DNA from: Agrypnia vestita
Taxonomy: Eukaryota > Arthropoda > Insecta > Trichoptera > Phryganeidae
Reading direction: 5' to 3'
DNA: 64,000 nt
Assembly (NCBI GenBank): GCA_016648135.1
Contig: JADDOH010024928.1
Coordinates: forward strand, 81,619-145,618
Under the pieces are notes generated by a model, which saw only the letters and a list, made by a program, of their open reading frames with translations, was not told where the DNA came from and ran no database searches. The position numbers and the translations under genes are program-made. Of this stretch, positions 11,162 to 22,340 are shown one piece after another. Positions within the stretch are counted from its first letter, which is position 1; each line of letters begins with the position of its first letter.

Positions 11162-11874
11162 TTTTTATTTTAATTTATTATTAATAAATATCTGTGGGCG
11201 AAAGGAACAACCGAATGAGTAAATAAAATTGAGTTTGTGTTAAGTGTTCAGAGTTGTTCTTTAGATACATATATAGCAAGGAAAAATTATAAGAGTCATA
11301 AAATAAAATAAAATGCGACTATTTTTTAATTTTTTGAAAAAGGACAATTGGCATAATTAATTAATTCTTTGAAAAATTTGGCAAGAAACAAAAGGTTCAA
11401 CGTTCTTGAGAAAAAGCAACACTTCTGGTGCAATACTAAGATAAAAATAACATATATTTTATGAGATATTTCATAAACAAACTAAATTTCAAAATTTTGT
11501 TTTGACTCTCCCAGTGTCTTTTGTTAATCAATGTTTTTATATTCACTGTTTAATTTCTTACAAAGAATAATATTTTTGTATCATATTTTTGATTTCTTTT
11601 TCAAGGTCATTTAGAACCAAACACATATTTTTTAATTTTCAAAATATTGTGTATAAACGATTTTGCGGTCAAAATTGGTTTTTAAATATTTTTACAAATT
11701 TTTCTTAACTTTTTGTAGAATTCTTAACATTTTTAATTTTTACTATAATTATTTTTATATGTCTAGTAAATTGCTACCGTTTTTTTTCATATTGATAATC
11801 GTATGAATACCGTTATATATAAAAATAAATAAATAATTATTTGTTGTGTTCAAATTGTGTTGAGTTATCTTGAG

Positions 11875-12045
11875 TAGCTTGTTGGTGTAGTGGTCATGAC
11901 GCTCGCCTAGTGATCTGGTGGTCGGTGGTTCAAGCTCCATTCTAGGATACCAGCAAGATAGTCCCATTTTCATAGTACAGGTTTTTGGCTTATTTTGAGA
12001 ATAGTAAGAATATTTATGCGACACGTATTCCGTGTTCACATTTTT
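11875..12045 (+). mobile_element. tRNA-derived SINE
   Basis: Has an A box (TTGGTGTAGTGG) and a B box (GGTTCAAGCTCC) about 45 nt apart, as in RNA polymerase III promoters of tRNA-derived SINEs, followed by an unrelated body. The head is closely similar to the one at 29597. The stems expected of a functional tRNA are not maintained. Confidence 0.7.
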
Positions 12046-12059
12046 ACTTAAAAAATGTA

Positions 12060-12837
12060 ATTCCAGACGTAAAAACCAGAAAATAACTTTATTTTTTTAA
12101 TTTAATTTTTTTTAATTGAATTATTAATATATACATCACAATTACAAAACGGGATTGAAAAATACAAAAATATATTTAGAACATTAATATATTTTTGTAT
12201 TAGAACATTAAAATAGTTAGAACATTAAAACAAACAACAATATTAAAAAATTAAATACTAGTAGTCCCAGACAGCAATTGTATGTCGGTACATATAAGGG
12301 AACTAAATAAAATAAATAAAATTTATAAATCATTGGCAAACATAAATATTAATTGAAAAATCCATGTGGTATGGATGCTTTAAGCACCTTTCTAATTCTA
12401 TTGTATTGATAATTTTGTAGAAACATCCAAGCGGGTTGAACGTTTTCTACGCCTCGGGTAGTACGCTTTGTGGAAAGAATCGGACATTTTGTAAAAAGAA
12501 TCCAACCTCATATCTTCGTAAATAAAAGTTTTTTTCTTATACAAGTAATTACATAAAAAAACAATAGAAATATCTTTACAGTGAACTTTTTTTTAAATAT
12601 ATGCAATAATTAACGCATTAGGTATTTTTAGAAGACATTTTCTCAATTTCATGTTTTTTGGGTTGGCCGCTTTCTGCGTAATCCATAGTCATCCATCCAT
12701 CCATAATCCATGACATAGGGTAGTGGACAATTGGACATATCTACCATTGAAAGATTCATAACTACGTGAAATTTCAGAGCGGGCTGTCCGTAGAACATGA
12801 GTTGAATAATACCTACTACACTATAATGTATGAGTAA
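12060..12837. other. Stretch without recognisable genes
   Basis: Very AT-rich DNA with short A- and T-rich repeats (for example AACATTAAAATA around 12175-12235). A minus-strand frame at 12649-12888 runs into the Harbinger-like element and is not considered a gene. Confidence 0.4.
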
Positions 12838-13553
12838 GCGCTTGTTCAGACACAGCGGGAACCGTTCAGTTTCAGAATCGCGTCTCAAAACACGCGATTT
12901 GTGTCATCTGTTCACACAGCCGCGGTTAATAAGCGATTTGTGCGCGCGAAAATAAACGTCAGTTTGACAGTTCTGGTGCCGTTCTCCATCTTTGAATATC
13001 AGAGATATATTCGCTCATTACTTTGTTAACGACGGCCGTGTTCCATGGCAAGACACATAAATATCATTCTGTTAGTTCATTTTTGGTGAATAAATACCTA
13101 CTTCTCTAAAATACTCTTTTTTTCCACCATTTCCAAATATCTCCACCAACTCCTGCCAAGCTGGGTTCTTGGCATATTTGAGTAATCCTCACACTATTAC
13201 AGGTCTTTTCTCCCATATTACAGGTCTTTTCTCCACTTCATCAATAAAAAATTCAGTGTCAAAGCGATCCATAACCATAGAAAAGAGAATATAATCCACG
13301 CGTGCTCCTGTTGTGACATGGAACCGTGCGGTGCCCGCAACGCGACTGAACGCTCTCGTAAGGCCCCATAGTAATAGGATCGTGCGGGCGCCGTGCGGGT
13401 CTATTTTCTAGCGGTTGGGTTGCGGGCACCGCGGCGGTTGACTAACCGCACGGTTGTGTCTGAACGATCACATACAAACCTAGGTAAATGAGACCCGCAC
13501 GGATCTCATGCGATTCTGAAACGGCACGGTTCCCGCTGTGTCTGAACAAGCGC
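12838..13553. mobile_element. Second non-autonomous PIF/Harbinger-like element
   Basis: A 716-bp element with inverted ends GCGCTTGTTCAGACACAGCG and its complement, the match running about 28 bp, flanked by TAA on both sides (12835-12837, 13554-13556). Shorter pieces of the end (GTGTCTGAAC, ACGGTTCCCGC) recur inside. The TIR differs from that of the element at 3678-4453, so this is a different family of the same superfamily. It is CpG-rich near both ends. A MADF-like remnant lies on the minus strand inside; no transposase core is present. Confidence 0.8.
13085..13283 (-). pseudogene. MADF-domain remnant in Harbinger-like element
   Basis: Minus-strand reading begins MVMDRFDTEFFIDEVEKRP and continues VIW, then after a stop and shift resumes AWQELVEIFGNG. 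This matches the start (hydrophobic helix plus Pro-x-x-Trp) and middle (Trp-x-x-Leu helix, Phe-Gly) of a MADF domain. A short tandem duplication (AGACCTGTAATATGGGAGAAA, in part) interrupts it. It is broken, not a gene. Confidence 0.6.
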
Positions 13554-13966
13554 TAATCGTTGATGTACGTACAATTGAAAAGGAGTCTAAAGATATACCA
13601 ACACATTATATAAGCACATACTTACATACGATAGAAAAATAAATATTACTTCCTAGAACAAAACATAAACGTATGGAGTCATCTATTTGCAAGCATTCCA
13701 TAGGTCAAATAATTTCCTTTATTTAACACCAAGACTTCATTACATATAAGCATAGATCCAATTTTCCAAAGCCATCAAATACAAATTAGGTACCTATTTA
13801 AAAATACAATAGGTATTATTTAAAGTGTAGAAATATTAAATATACAATATTTAACATTCGAGTTGCTTTAAGGCGAAATACATCGATATTCATATTTACC
13901 TACTTACGTCAATTTTATTTTTTCTGCGAGTAAGTATAGGTGCATACCTACATATTTTTGACTTTT

Positions 13967-14031
13967 AATTTCTAGGTTAGAATATAAATAATTGGCAATG
14001 TGTCATTTATTTATATTCTAACCTAGAAATT
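13967..14031. repeat. Perfect 24-bp inverted repeat
   Basis: Arms 13967-13990 (AATTTCTAGGTTAGAATATA and four more) and 14008-14031 are exact complements around a 17-bp spacer. It may be a very small foldback element. No protein or target duplication is visible. Confidence 0.7.
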
Positions 14032-14034
14032 AAT

Positions 14035-16050
14035 TTGAATGCATACACGGCGACGTATTATCTACATTATGATTACCTACTTCAAGAACGCAGTACCTAT
14101 GCCGTGCGTGGTTTTGTCATTACCAGTTTAAAAATAACCAAATCATATGAAAAGCAGCAAGCAATGAGAGATGTAAATCTAATGCTAATCGCAAATACTA
14201 ATAGCCGCGCAGTGGCCACTATTGGCCGAGCAGCTGCCGGTACAGTGAAATATTGGCTGTAGCAAATCGCACTCACAAACATCAGTGCGGCGGCAAGCAC
14301 AACCGACTGCCAATTGCACACACCAATTGCCGCATAGCGAGCACGAATGGCCGCGCAGCTGCCACATACGGCCACGCAGCCGCCATTAAGGTCTGCCACA
14401 TACGTCCACAGTGCGTTGCGGCAAGCAATCAACGACAACCGATTCTTTAACTGATAGCACACGTGATGATTAGTGTAGTAGTTCGAGATTCTCAACAGAT
14501 GTCACCGATGAACAGGGTTCACAAATAATTAACATAATCAAATAATTAACACCTACATCACATTAAAAAATATATATAATAAAATAAAAAAAAGCTCGTT
14601 AACATTTTTTATCATTCCATTATTATCAAATACCTAATTTAGTTTTAATAATACCTAATTCATTTCGAACGAGAACCAAACTAATTTCAACAGACGAAAA
14701 TAATGGTGAAAAACCCTGCTTAATTATTGCCATCTAGACGCTAGGCACAAAAGCTTTTTTAGTAACATGAGTAACCTGCGATTTGAATAATCGAGTGATA
14801 TGTCGGCATGAGTGGTACCTGCAGTTATTTTTACGGTAGGCTGTTGGCCACCCTGCGACAGTGTCCCTCAGCAGCTGTTCGGGAGGTGTTTGGGAAATTT
14901 GCATTCCTCTCAGTATTGACATAAGGACAATAAAAACGTTAGTGATATTATAGCAAAAGTGTGTGAGCACTTGGCAAAGTGAAGTTTACACTGTGTGTTG
15001 TGTGTCAGTGAATTATTATTTTCCCGGAATTTGTTTTGCTAATTTCTATGTAAGTACCCAGCCTTTCCATATTAGGGACGCAAGGTTTCTTTCTGAATCA
15101 ATGCAACACGTTACCCAATTCTAACGGCAAATGTTTACATTTTATGCATTTTACAGATTAAGAAAAACGGTATTTTAAATCACAAGCTTTCATTTGTTTT
15201 TCATTCTTTTCTGACAATTTTAAGTCCCGTACTTATAATAAATACCTTTCACCGTTACGCGAGTGTTACACAAATATGAAAAGTATATTAAATTATGGTA
15301 TATTAAATTATGCGGTCATTTGTGTAACTATAAATATGCGGAATATAAATTGTATTCATATATAATATTGTTATTTCGGAGTGCCCTTCATTGTGATAAT
15401 ATAACACAAAATATTAATAATCTCGTTTTGACATTTCATCTCGACGACTAGATACTCTATTGTGTTTTAATTAGCTGTCAGGTATGTAAATATATATCAC
15501 TTCATATTTGTTATTTTGCATGCATTTTTTATTAAACAATGACCCTTTAACAAATGCAAAAGACAATACAAAAGTAATCATTGAATACCTAATTATGCAA
15601 AAAGTATCACGGTATAACTGCATGATTTAAAAGTAATGGTGAGAATACAAGTGTTTGTTTTTCTGATTTTTTACATAAAAAGTATATGAATTCTTTGAAA
15701 AATCATTACTAACCATAAAGTATCCGGCATAAACAGTGTTATTGATGATGAAGGTTGCTTTGGTAACACTATTGATAGCAAATAAATAAATAGTTGTTTA
15801 AGATATTTAACTGCTACTTAGCAGTGAAACTAATATTACTTTTCATTTTAAAATTCAAATATTATTTTTGATAAATAAATTCAATTAAATGTTTGTTTAC
15901 ATTTAATTGAATGGTTAATAATAATAAAAATTTAAGATTCTTTTTATGAAAAACTCACAAAATATCATCTCCCTGCAAAAATTGAACTCTAATTAATTAA
16001 TTTTTAAATTACTTTATACATATTAATTTGGATATAATTACTTCTTATTA
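14035..16050. other. Stretch without assigned genes, with a GC-rich patch
   Basis: About 14200-14430 is rich in GCC/GCA repeats (GCCGCGCAG, GCAGCTGCC and variants recur). Overlapping open frames on both strands there are best explained by the biased composition. Around 15040-15057 a stretch ends in ATG|GTAAGT-like context (TCTATGTAAGTACCC), a possible donor of a 5' exon, but no partner was found. The rest is AT-rich with nothing recognisable. Confidence 0.35.
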
Positions 16051-16059
16051 CTTTTTGAC

Positions 16060-16150
16060 CATTTTGGCCACGACCAACCACATAACTTCCTTCGTGGCAT
16101 CTCTGTCTTGAGCCGTGCCCACCAACCAGTTGAAGATTTACAGCGATATT
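16060..16150 (-). pseudogene. Possible LINE C-terminal scrap
   Basis: On the minus strand the frame GTAQDRDATKEVMW followed by a hydrophobic Lys-rich end and TAA resembles the last residues (AQDR motif) of non-LTR retrotransposon ORFs. It is short and the assignment is tentative. Confidence 0.3.
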
Positions 16151-16159
16151 GTATATTTT

Positions 16160-17850
16160 CATTATATAATATTGCTTCCTCATCTGTTGTAAGGCTGAGT
16201 GATATTTATTATTTTAAAGGATTCTTGAGTACTCTTGAATGTTATATGTTGAAAGTATGGTAGATAAACAAATTACAATTGTTTTTATTGTGGAAGTTAA
16301 AGCTAATCACTTATCTTTCCGCATTTATAGATCTTCCTGAACAGTTTATGTAACTGATAATTGAATTCATTAAGTTATTTATATTTTTATGTGCTACAGC
16401 GATGGTTGCATGCCCACTGCATAATATGAAGACTCGTATGATTTTATAAAATGCAAATTATATTCACTTTTTTACATCTAAGAGTCGTCAGTTTGTTTTT
16501 ATATGTCTTTCATTATAACGATTTACATCTTTCACCTTGCTAAAGGTTTAATTTCTTATGTTTTAATGATAACAATATCGTTATGAATGTTTCATAACTT
16601 TTTTTATATTTTATGATTACGAGACAAGCAAAAGTGATAAAATGTTATGTTAAGTATTGTCTTATAGGCAATACTGTATTATACAGTCTTTAAAACCTTA
16701 TTGCGACCCTTGCATTAATGCAGTTGTTGCATCATTTTAAGGATGTCAAAGTGTTCCTAATAATATTGCTAGTGATGTCACAACGGAATAAACATTATCT
16801 GCAATATTATTACAACAAATGTGTTAACATTTTGTTCAGCAGTGTTTATGAATTGTTTATAAAGTCAATGAGACCCTATCGCCAAAAGATTAAGTAATAG
16901 GATACAGATTTTTATTGTTTTATGGCGTCAGAGCATGATTATTTCAATAATATTTTCAGGTCATTTTAGGTCAGTCATTTTATTTATCATATTTTAGTAT
17001 TATGACAAATAACAGAATATAAATAAGTGTGTCATAAGTGATATTAAATTATATAAATATATGCAGTAATTCTTATTCAAACTAGTTAACAATACAAACA
17101 GTTAGTTTATTACTCTTCTCATTCCTTCTCTGTTCCTCAAGACAAAGGATCATGACCTTTGTGAATTCTTGTGGTCTTGACCAATCCTCCACATTTAATG
17201 TTACTTGAGAAGTTGCTCTTGCAAGTTTTAATAGTTTCCAGCATGCTTTCTGATGTTTTTCTTTGTAAAATAGATAACACATTTCTTAGCATGTGAAGGT
17301 TTACAATTTTTTTTTATTGATCATATTATTGATCCGATAGTATTAAAGGGAAAGATTGTGTTTTGATTAATTGTCTTAATGGAATGTTCTCTGTTATTAC
17401 TAGTATTGTGAATTAGTCATAGATAGGCGACTGTAATCAGAACCGTGGATTAAATGTGGAGCACTCATATTACTTGCGAGCAATCTACAGATTTCATCCT
17501 GTAATACAATATGTATGATATTGTTTGTCTCTCTTTGTTATGAATATTTTGAGATAAGATAAAAATTACCACACAAAAATTTGCAGTGGTCCGCAGTTTT
17601 TTCCTCCGCTTCTAAATTGATCATGTTACCGACTGAACAATACGTCCCTAGCGTGTTATTTATATTACACGACATTTTCACAATCTTGTGCAAAAATATT
17701 CTCATTATTCACATACACGTATCATTCGCATGTCATTTGATTGCACAAGCATTGAATTATTATTATTTTAAATAGAGATGCGAACACGCAATACGTGTCA
17801 CATCAATATTCTTACTATTTTCAAAGTAAGCTAAGTGCTTGTGCTATGAG
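16160..17850. other. Stretch without recognisable genes
   Basis: AT-rich. A minus-strand frame at 17082-17282 encodes 66 residues of ordinary protein-like composition (KHQKACWKLLKLARATSQ at its start) but matches no family known to me and lacks convincing splice partners. It might be an exon of a diverged gene. Nothing else is supported. Confidence 0.3.
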
Positions 17851-17854
17851 AATA

Positions 17855-17960
17855 GGACTAACTTGCTGGTCTGATTGACTGAGATTCGAACCAGGAACCT
17901 TTGGTTCACGAGGCGAGAGTCCTAACCACCTGACCAACAAGCTACTCTTGAGGTGTTGCT
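17855..17960 (-). mobile_element. tRNA-derived SINE head, minus strand
   Basis: On the minus strand an A box (TTGGTCAGGTGGTTAGGA) is followed by CTCTCGCCTCGTGAACC and a B box (GGTTCGAATCTC). This is the head structure of arthropod tRNA-derived SINEs. The anticodon arm does not fold convincingly, so it is not annotated as a tRNA. Confidence 0.65.
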
Positions 17961-18233
17961 ATCATTTTGCAATTTGTGTTGATACTTGCGGAAGTGTGCA
18001 CTGTGAAAATGTTTCGCATATCCTTTCTTCTGTCTTAAGATATTATAACTATTGTCTTTTATATGAAGTTTCTAAAGAATATAGGGCATTTGGATCAATT
18101 TGACTAATAAAATTAGTAAATAATATTTGCTATCTATGTACACATTACTTATTATTCCCTGCTTCTATTCTTTTCTAGTTTATTTTTATTTATAATATTA
18201 TACTTAGTTACCTAATGATATATTATTAACTAA

Positions 18234-18352
18234 TGATAAATTATAGAAATCTCACAGAGACGAATCTAATTTATATATGAGAAAATTGGATCGAAATATA
18301 TTATACAATGGCTCAGGGATTACAAACTGTATGAGCTGGCTTAAGTGATAAC
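18234..18352 (+). repeat. Dispersed repeat family C, copy 1
   Basis: Shares the order CACAGAGACGAA, a decayed TTATATRNGA part, GGGNTTACRA and TGTATGAGCTGGCTTAAGTG with copies at 29472-29587 (minus) and 57567-57670. It has no coding content. The class is unknown. Confidence 0.55.
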
Positions 18353-18479
18353 ACTACACAATGCAGCGTTCACAATTCCATCGTAAGAACATCCAAACAT
18401 GATCAAATTTTTCAATGTTTAAATTTTAATAAATCACCCCTCTGGGGACAAATCCAGTAAATGTGTTGTTAGAACATAC

Positions 18480-18654
18480 TTTTATAAAAAAATATTTTTT
18501 ATAGATATTTAAATACTTTCTATAGAGAAGTTGTAGGACTCAAAAAGTTATATAAAAAAGTCATTGAAATGTTGAGGTTAATACACAAATTGATAAAATA
18601 TATGACTAAACGTTACTAAAAATCTACGCTTGTAAAGCCGCGCGGGTAAGCTAG
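18480..18654 (+). mobile_element. Helitron-like 3' end
   Basis: Ends GCCGCGCGGGTAAGCTAG followed by T, the CTAG|T terminus of Helitron-type elements. The preceding 150 bp (TTTCTATAGAGAAGTTGTAG and after) are shared with the element ending near 51546. The 5' end is not identifiable. Confidence 0.6.
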
Positions 18655-19207
18655 TATTATGTTTATAAAGCGAGTAAAAGTGTTTTAGATATTATTTTTT
18701 GCGGTTTTACATTCAAATACAATTTTCAATTCTTAACCTTAATATTAATAATTTGGCCGTAAATGGTCAACATTTTTTCCTTCGTTATAATATTAATAAG
18801 TGCAACCTCGTGTTGTCGCTGTGGATTTATGTTACAATGTGTATAATAATGAAATGGCCAGTAGTAGTGCTCGTTCGTTTTAATCATTCCATGTTCGAGC
18901 GTGAGAAACAATGTCCTATCTCAGTATTGTATCACCTAGGACAGGTATGTAGATGAGAATCTACAAAATGTTGTACCAATATTGCTTAATAATTGTCGGC
19001 CGTGTTGTGTTATGAACCATAATCTAGCGAACGAATCGACGACACAGATAATCTATAACAGCGGTCGCCAAAGCGGCGATCCGCGAGAAAATTTCTCAGC
19101 TCCTAATAATATTATACCTATTAAAATATCCTATAAGTGGTCCGCGGGAATTACAATTATAACTGGCTGTAACCCATCAAAAATGACGGAATATAGAGGG
19201 ATCTTCG

Positions 19208-19468
19208 GGAGCTATGAGGATAAAAGACAGGCTTGCGCTACCACACTTTAAGATATTTCCTCATAGAAATCTTCGACCTAGATTAGCTCATTGGTTTATA
19301 ATTTAGAAATAATTATAATTATATAATTAGACTTAGCTCAGGAGCTATGAGGATAAAAGACAGGCTTGCGCTACCACACATCAAGATATTTACTCATAGA
19401 AATCTTCGACCTAGATTAGCTCATTGGTTTATAATTTAGAAATAATTATAATTATATAATTAGACTTA
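19208..19468. repeat. Tandem duplication, 133-bp period
   Basis: Two nearly identical adjacent units starting GGAGCTATGAGGATAAAAGA at 19208 and 19341, differing at a few positions. The second runs directly into the PLE palindrome at 19466. The continuation ATTAGACTTAGCTCAGGA appears again at 19735, on the far side of the palindrome. Confidence 0.8.
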
Positions 19469-19518
19469 TAATTAATATAAATTAACTTTGTTTAAACCAC
19501 TTATTTATTGAAAAAAAT

Positions 19519-19555
19519 CAACATGTTTCAAAGCCAATGGCTTCTTCATCAGGAA
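19519..19555 (-). ncRNA. Hammerhead ribozyme core (left palindrome arm)
   Basis: Read on the minus strand: CTGATGA (19552 to 19546), a stem-II hairpin AAGCC-ATT-GGCTT, then GAAAC (19529 to 19525). The invariant CUGANGA and GAA of the hammerhead fold are intact. Penelope-like terminal repeats are known to carry such motifs. Confidence 0.7.
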
Positions 19556-19600
19556 AACAAAAATAATATTAATTAAATAATATTAAATATTATTTTTGTT

Positions 19601-19637
19601 TTCCTGATGAAGAAGCCATTGGCTTTGAAACATGTTG
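19601..19637 (+). ncRNA. Hammerhead ribozyme core (right palindrome arm)
   Basis: CTGATGA at 19604-19610, stem II AAGCC/GGCTT, GAAAC at 19627-19631, then ATGTTG. It is identical to the left-arm copy and points the other way. Stems I and III are short and were not assigned with certainty. Confidence 0.7.
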
Positions 19638-20387
19638 ATTTTTTTCAATAAATAAGTGGTTTAAACAAAGTTAATTTATATTAATTATAATTATGTTACC
19701 ACAAAATAAATTTGCTACATTTGAAGAAGAAGTAATTAGACTTAGCTCAGGATTAGTGGCCAATTTGCAATAAAGCACATCAATAATAATGTAGTTTTAG
19801 ATCGCTATAGCCCGCTATAGACAAACTATAGATAGCTAGATAAATTTTACTTTGTATAACTTTTATAATAAATTATGTTGTTCAATTAATCTGTATCAGT
19901 ATAATTCTAAAGTCCATGTAAACCAGTCAAGTAATTTTCCTGTATAGCTCCTGGCATTCACACACGACTTGGCTCCAAAATACGTGTGCTGAATCTGAAC
20001 CGAACGTTGCCTTCCAATATATATAGTATATATTTATAGTATCTTTTTGGCGGTCCGCGGAGAGGTGGCCGGTTCTGGTCTGCTAGCCCGGGGTTCAAGC
20101 CCCATCTCCGGTCGTTTTATTTGCTTTTTAGCCGTGAATTCGAACGAAATTACGGAGGTCACACGAAGTTCCGTACGGACGGACAGACAACGAAATTATT
20201 ATGTTTGATTTAATGGTCCGTAAGATCCCGAAGTTTGGCGACCGCTGATCTGTAACACTCGCAGAAGGCGAGCTGCGCGGCCACGGTCACTTTTTCCGTA
20301 AATTATATTTATATAATTAGAAATTATAATTTATCAAAAAAGGCAATGGTCCACCAAAGTAAAATACAAATTTATTATATAGGAATT

Positions 20388-20532
20388 ACAGTTGCCGGCA
20401 AACTTCTTGAAATTCTTTGGTGTAGTGGGGGAATGCGCAGAAGACGAAATTTGGGTCTCGTTGGTGGAATGGTAGATGCGCAAACTTCCCCCCACTACGC
20501 CGTAGAATTTCAAGATGTTTGCCGGCTACTGT
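20388..20532. repeat. MITE-like inverted repeat
   Basis: Arms 20388-20434 and 20486-20532 (left begins ACAGTTGCCGGCAAACTTCT) pair over about 45 bp with a handful of mismatches. The 50-bp centre has no coding content. A hairpin transposon derivative is likely; no clear target duplication. Confidence 0.65.
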
Positions 20533-21250
20533 CAAAAGAGATGATTTTTTTTTATTGGCGTTTATAGCGTAGGTACATGTTCGACTATTATTTTTTGTAA
20601 TAATTTTGAAAAAAGTAGCCGCGTCATGTCTATTTTCGTGGAGCTCCTCCTCCGTGACTTACATGCATGCATGACGTGCGGTGTATTGTTACTCGCGTGT
20701 TTTTACACAGTAATACTTACAGTACAGAATGTACCTAAATTGCCAATAGGAATTTGTCACATGAATCAACACTAGCTGCTAGTTGTTGTAATGTAATGCG
20801 AGTGACGGACAGACAGACGGACAATTTTTAACTCGCATCGTGTACCAGCATATATTGTATTTAATAAAATATTTTTTTTTATAATTTGTTGATTTTATTT
20901 TATAAATTTACATTATTTAAATAAGTAATCCTATGCATGCGTAAACAAGATAAATTCTATTTGAAGGTCGTTTTCGCTACAGAAGGCCGATGATTATTAT
21001 TTAAAAATTCACACATTTAGATGGTTTTTCTGGTAGGTAGGTAGTTACACCGAGATACATGTTTTAATAATGTCTACATTCATTTTACAGCTGTAAAATA
21101 ACTATTTATCAATATTAACTACTATAGTTTTATATTTCAAAACCTTTAGTCTCTTTCTTAATCTTGCTTTTAAAACCTTGCAGTAATTTGAAGCAGAATT
21201 TCTCTGCATTATTGTATTTTATTAAAGCGAATAAATTTATGATACATAAG
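20533..21250. other. Stretch without recognisable genes
   Basis: Contains a GACGGACAGACAGACGGAC string (20803-20822) related to the Helitron-like family described at 56450, and otherwise unassigned AT-rich sequence. Confidence 0.4.
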
Positions 21251-21251
21251 A

Positions 21252-21430
21252 CTAGCCGTACACCCGTGAAAAATCACGGAAAATAATAATAACGACTTGC
21301 ATTGCGTGACCGCGCAACATATGGCGCGCGCTGAATGCATGTCACCCTCTAAAATTTTACTTACAGCAATTTACGGACTTACGACAGACAACCGGACGGA
21401 CAGACAGGCAGCGAAATTATTTTCTTTGAT
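21252..21430 (-). mobile_element. Helitron-like copy, minus strand
   Basis: On the minus strand it ends with the hairpin CCGTGATTTTTCACGG (21279 to 21264), eight bases, then CTAG (21255 to 21252) and T. At its other end is the GACGGACAGACAGGCAGCG block shared with the copies at 19164 and 56450. A short, non-coding derivative. Confidence 0.7.
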
Positions 21431-21750
21431 GATTCGATATGAATTTCATTAATGTTAATCTTAACATTTTACAGAAGAGAAATAAATATATAATAAATAT
21501 TGAATAATAAATAATAAATAAATATTGAAAAAAAAATACAAATATGAAAGTAGTTTATCTACATAACTATTGATATTAGAATATTGATGAAGTGACATTT
21601 TCGACTCATAATTTATGAATCTACTACCTGTAGAGTAGGTATTGTGGTCTAGTTCTGTTTCATCCTGTACATTATTTTCATTAAATATTTATTATTCTAT
21701 TCTGTTTCGAATATACCATTTTGTACTAATACTTCCTTCCTTCCTGGGTT

Positions 21751-22335
21751 TCAATCCGTGGGATTGGTTTGTAGCAAAGCACATATCCTTCTCCATTCTG
21801 CTCGGTCTCCGGCGATTCTCTTCAGCTCTGTGTAGGAGGCACAATTCGTATCTTGGCACACTTGCTCAGGAAATTCGTGACGAGGGCGCCCTCTGGCAAT
21901 CTTTCCCTCTACCATTCCCTCCAGTATAGTTTTGAGCAGATTATCATGGCGTAAAATATTCCCCATCCATTTTGCACGCCTTTTCGTGATGGTGTTCATC
22001 GTGTGCCTGGTTTCATCGATCCTGCTGAGAACCTCTTCATTCGTAATGTGGTCTCTCCAGGAAATTCCTAGGGCACCTCTATAGGTCCACATCTCGAAGG
22101 CTTCTAATCGGTTTTTTTCTCTGTCGCCAATGCACCATGTCTCACATCCATACAGCAAAATACTCCACACATAAGTTTTTATTCATTGCTTACGGAGTTT
22201 TGGATTTATATTATTGGATTCGAAAAACTTTGATTTTTTGTTAAACGCAAGTTTTGCTTGGTGGATGCGACTGTCAACCTCTCTTTTTGTACGGCCATCC
22301 CATGTGATTTTACTCCCAAGATAGACAAACTCTTA
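21751..22335 (-). pseudogene. RTE-like LINE C-terminus
   Basis: On the minus strand, upstream to downstream: FVYLGSKITWDGRTKREV, a stop, YGCETWCIGD, EMWTYRGALGISWRDHITNE, RAKWMGNILRH, EGKIARGRPRHEFPEQV and AGDRAEWRRICALL, then a stop at 21751. It is the post-reverse-transcriptase region of an RTE-like element, related to but diverged from the one at 9924. The last 139 residues are open; the part above is interrupted and the 5' end is lost. Confidence 0.85.
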
Positions 22336-22340
22336 TTAAA

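Larger units (their letters stand above)
19466..19690. mobile_element. Penelope-like terminal repeats as a perfect 105-bp palindrome
   Basis: Arms 19466-19570 and 19586-19690 are exact reverse complements around a 15-bp AT spacer. Each arm contains a hammerhead core and the ATTGAAAAAAATCAACATG / AAACAAAGTTAA strings found at the 3' end of the Penelope-like element at 38226-38315. No coding sequence remains. Penelope-like elements are known to leave terminal repeats in inverted orientation; this copy consists only of such ends. Confidence 0.75.
19164..20217 (-). mobile_element. Helitron-like copy nested in the hAT element
   Basis: Read on the minus strand it starts near the AACGAAATTATT/GACGGACAGACA block, passes the GCCGTGAATTCG string and ends with a CCGTCATTTTTGATGGG hairpin and GTTACAGC. 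The same order is found on the + strand at 56450-56736. The 3' end (CAGCCAGT) is mutated from CTAGT. Near 20084 a GGGGTTCAAGCCCC string resembles a tRNA B box. Confidence 0.5.
19059..20247. mobile_element. hAT-like element with nested insertions
   Basis: Bounded by CAGCGGTCGCCAAA at 19059 and its exact complement ending at 20247. These are typical hAT ends (CAGNGGTNNCC). The flanks are 8-bp direct repeats with one mismatch, ATCTATAA (19051-19058) and ATCTGTAA (20248-20255). Only the outer ~100 bp look like hAT; no transposase is left. The interior is largely another element: a minus-strand Helitron-like sequence (about 19164-20217), itself carrying a 133-bp tandem duplication and a Penelope-type palindrome. 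Confidence 0.75.

Noticed and set aside
14035..14495. Overlapping open frames on both strands
   Set aside because: They arise from GCC/GCA-rich composition and overlap each other; no domain or splice support.
17082..17282. 66-residue minus-strand gene
   Set aside because: Protein-like composition but no homology recognised, no promoter or splice context; listed only as unassigned.
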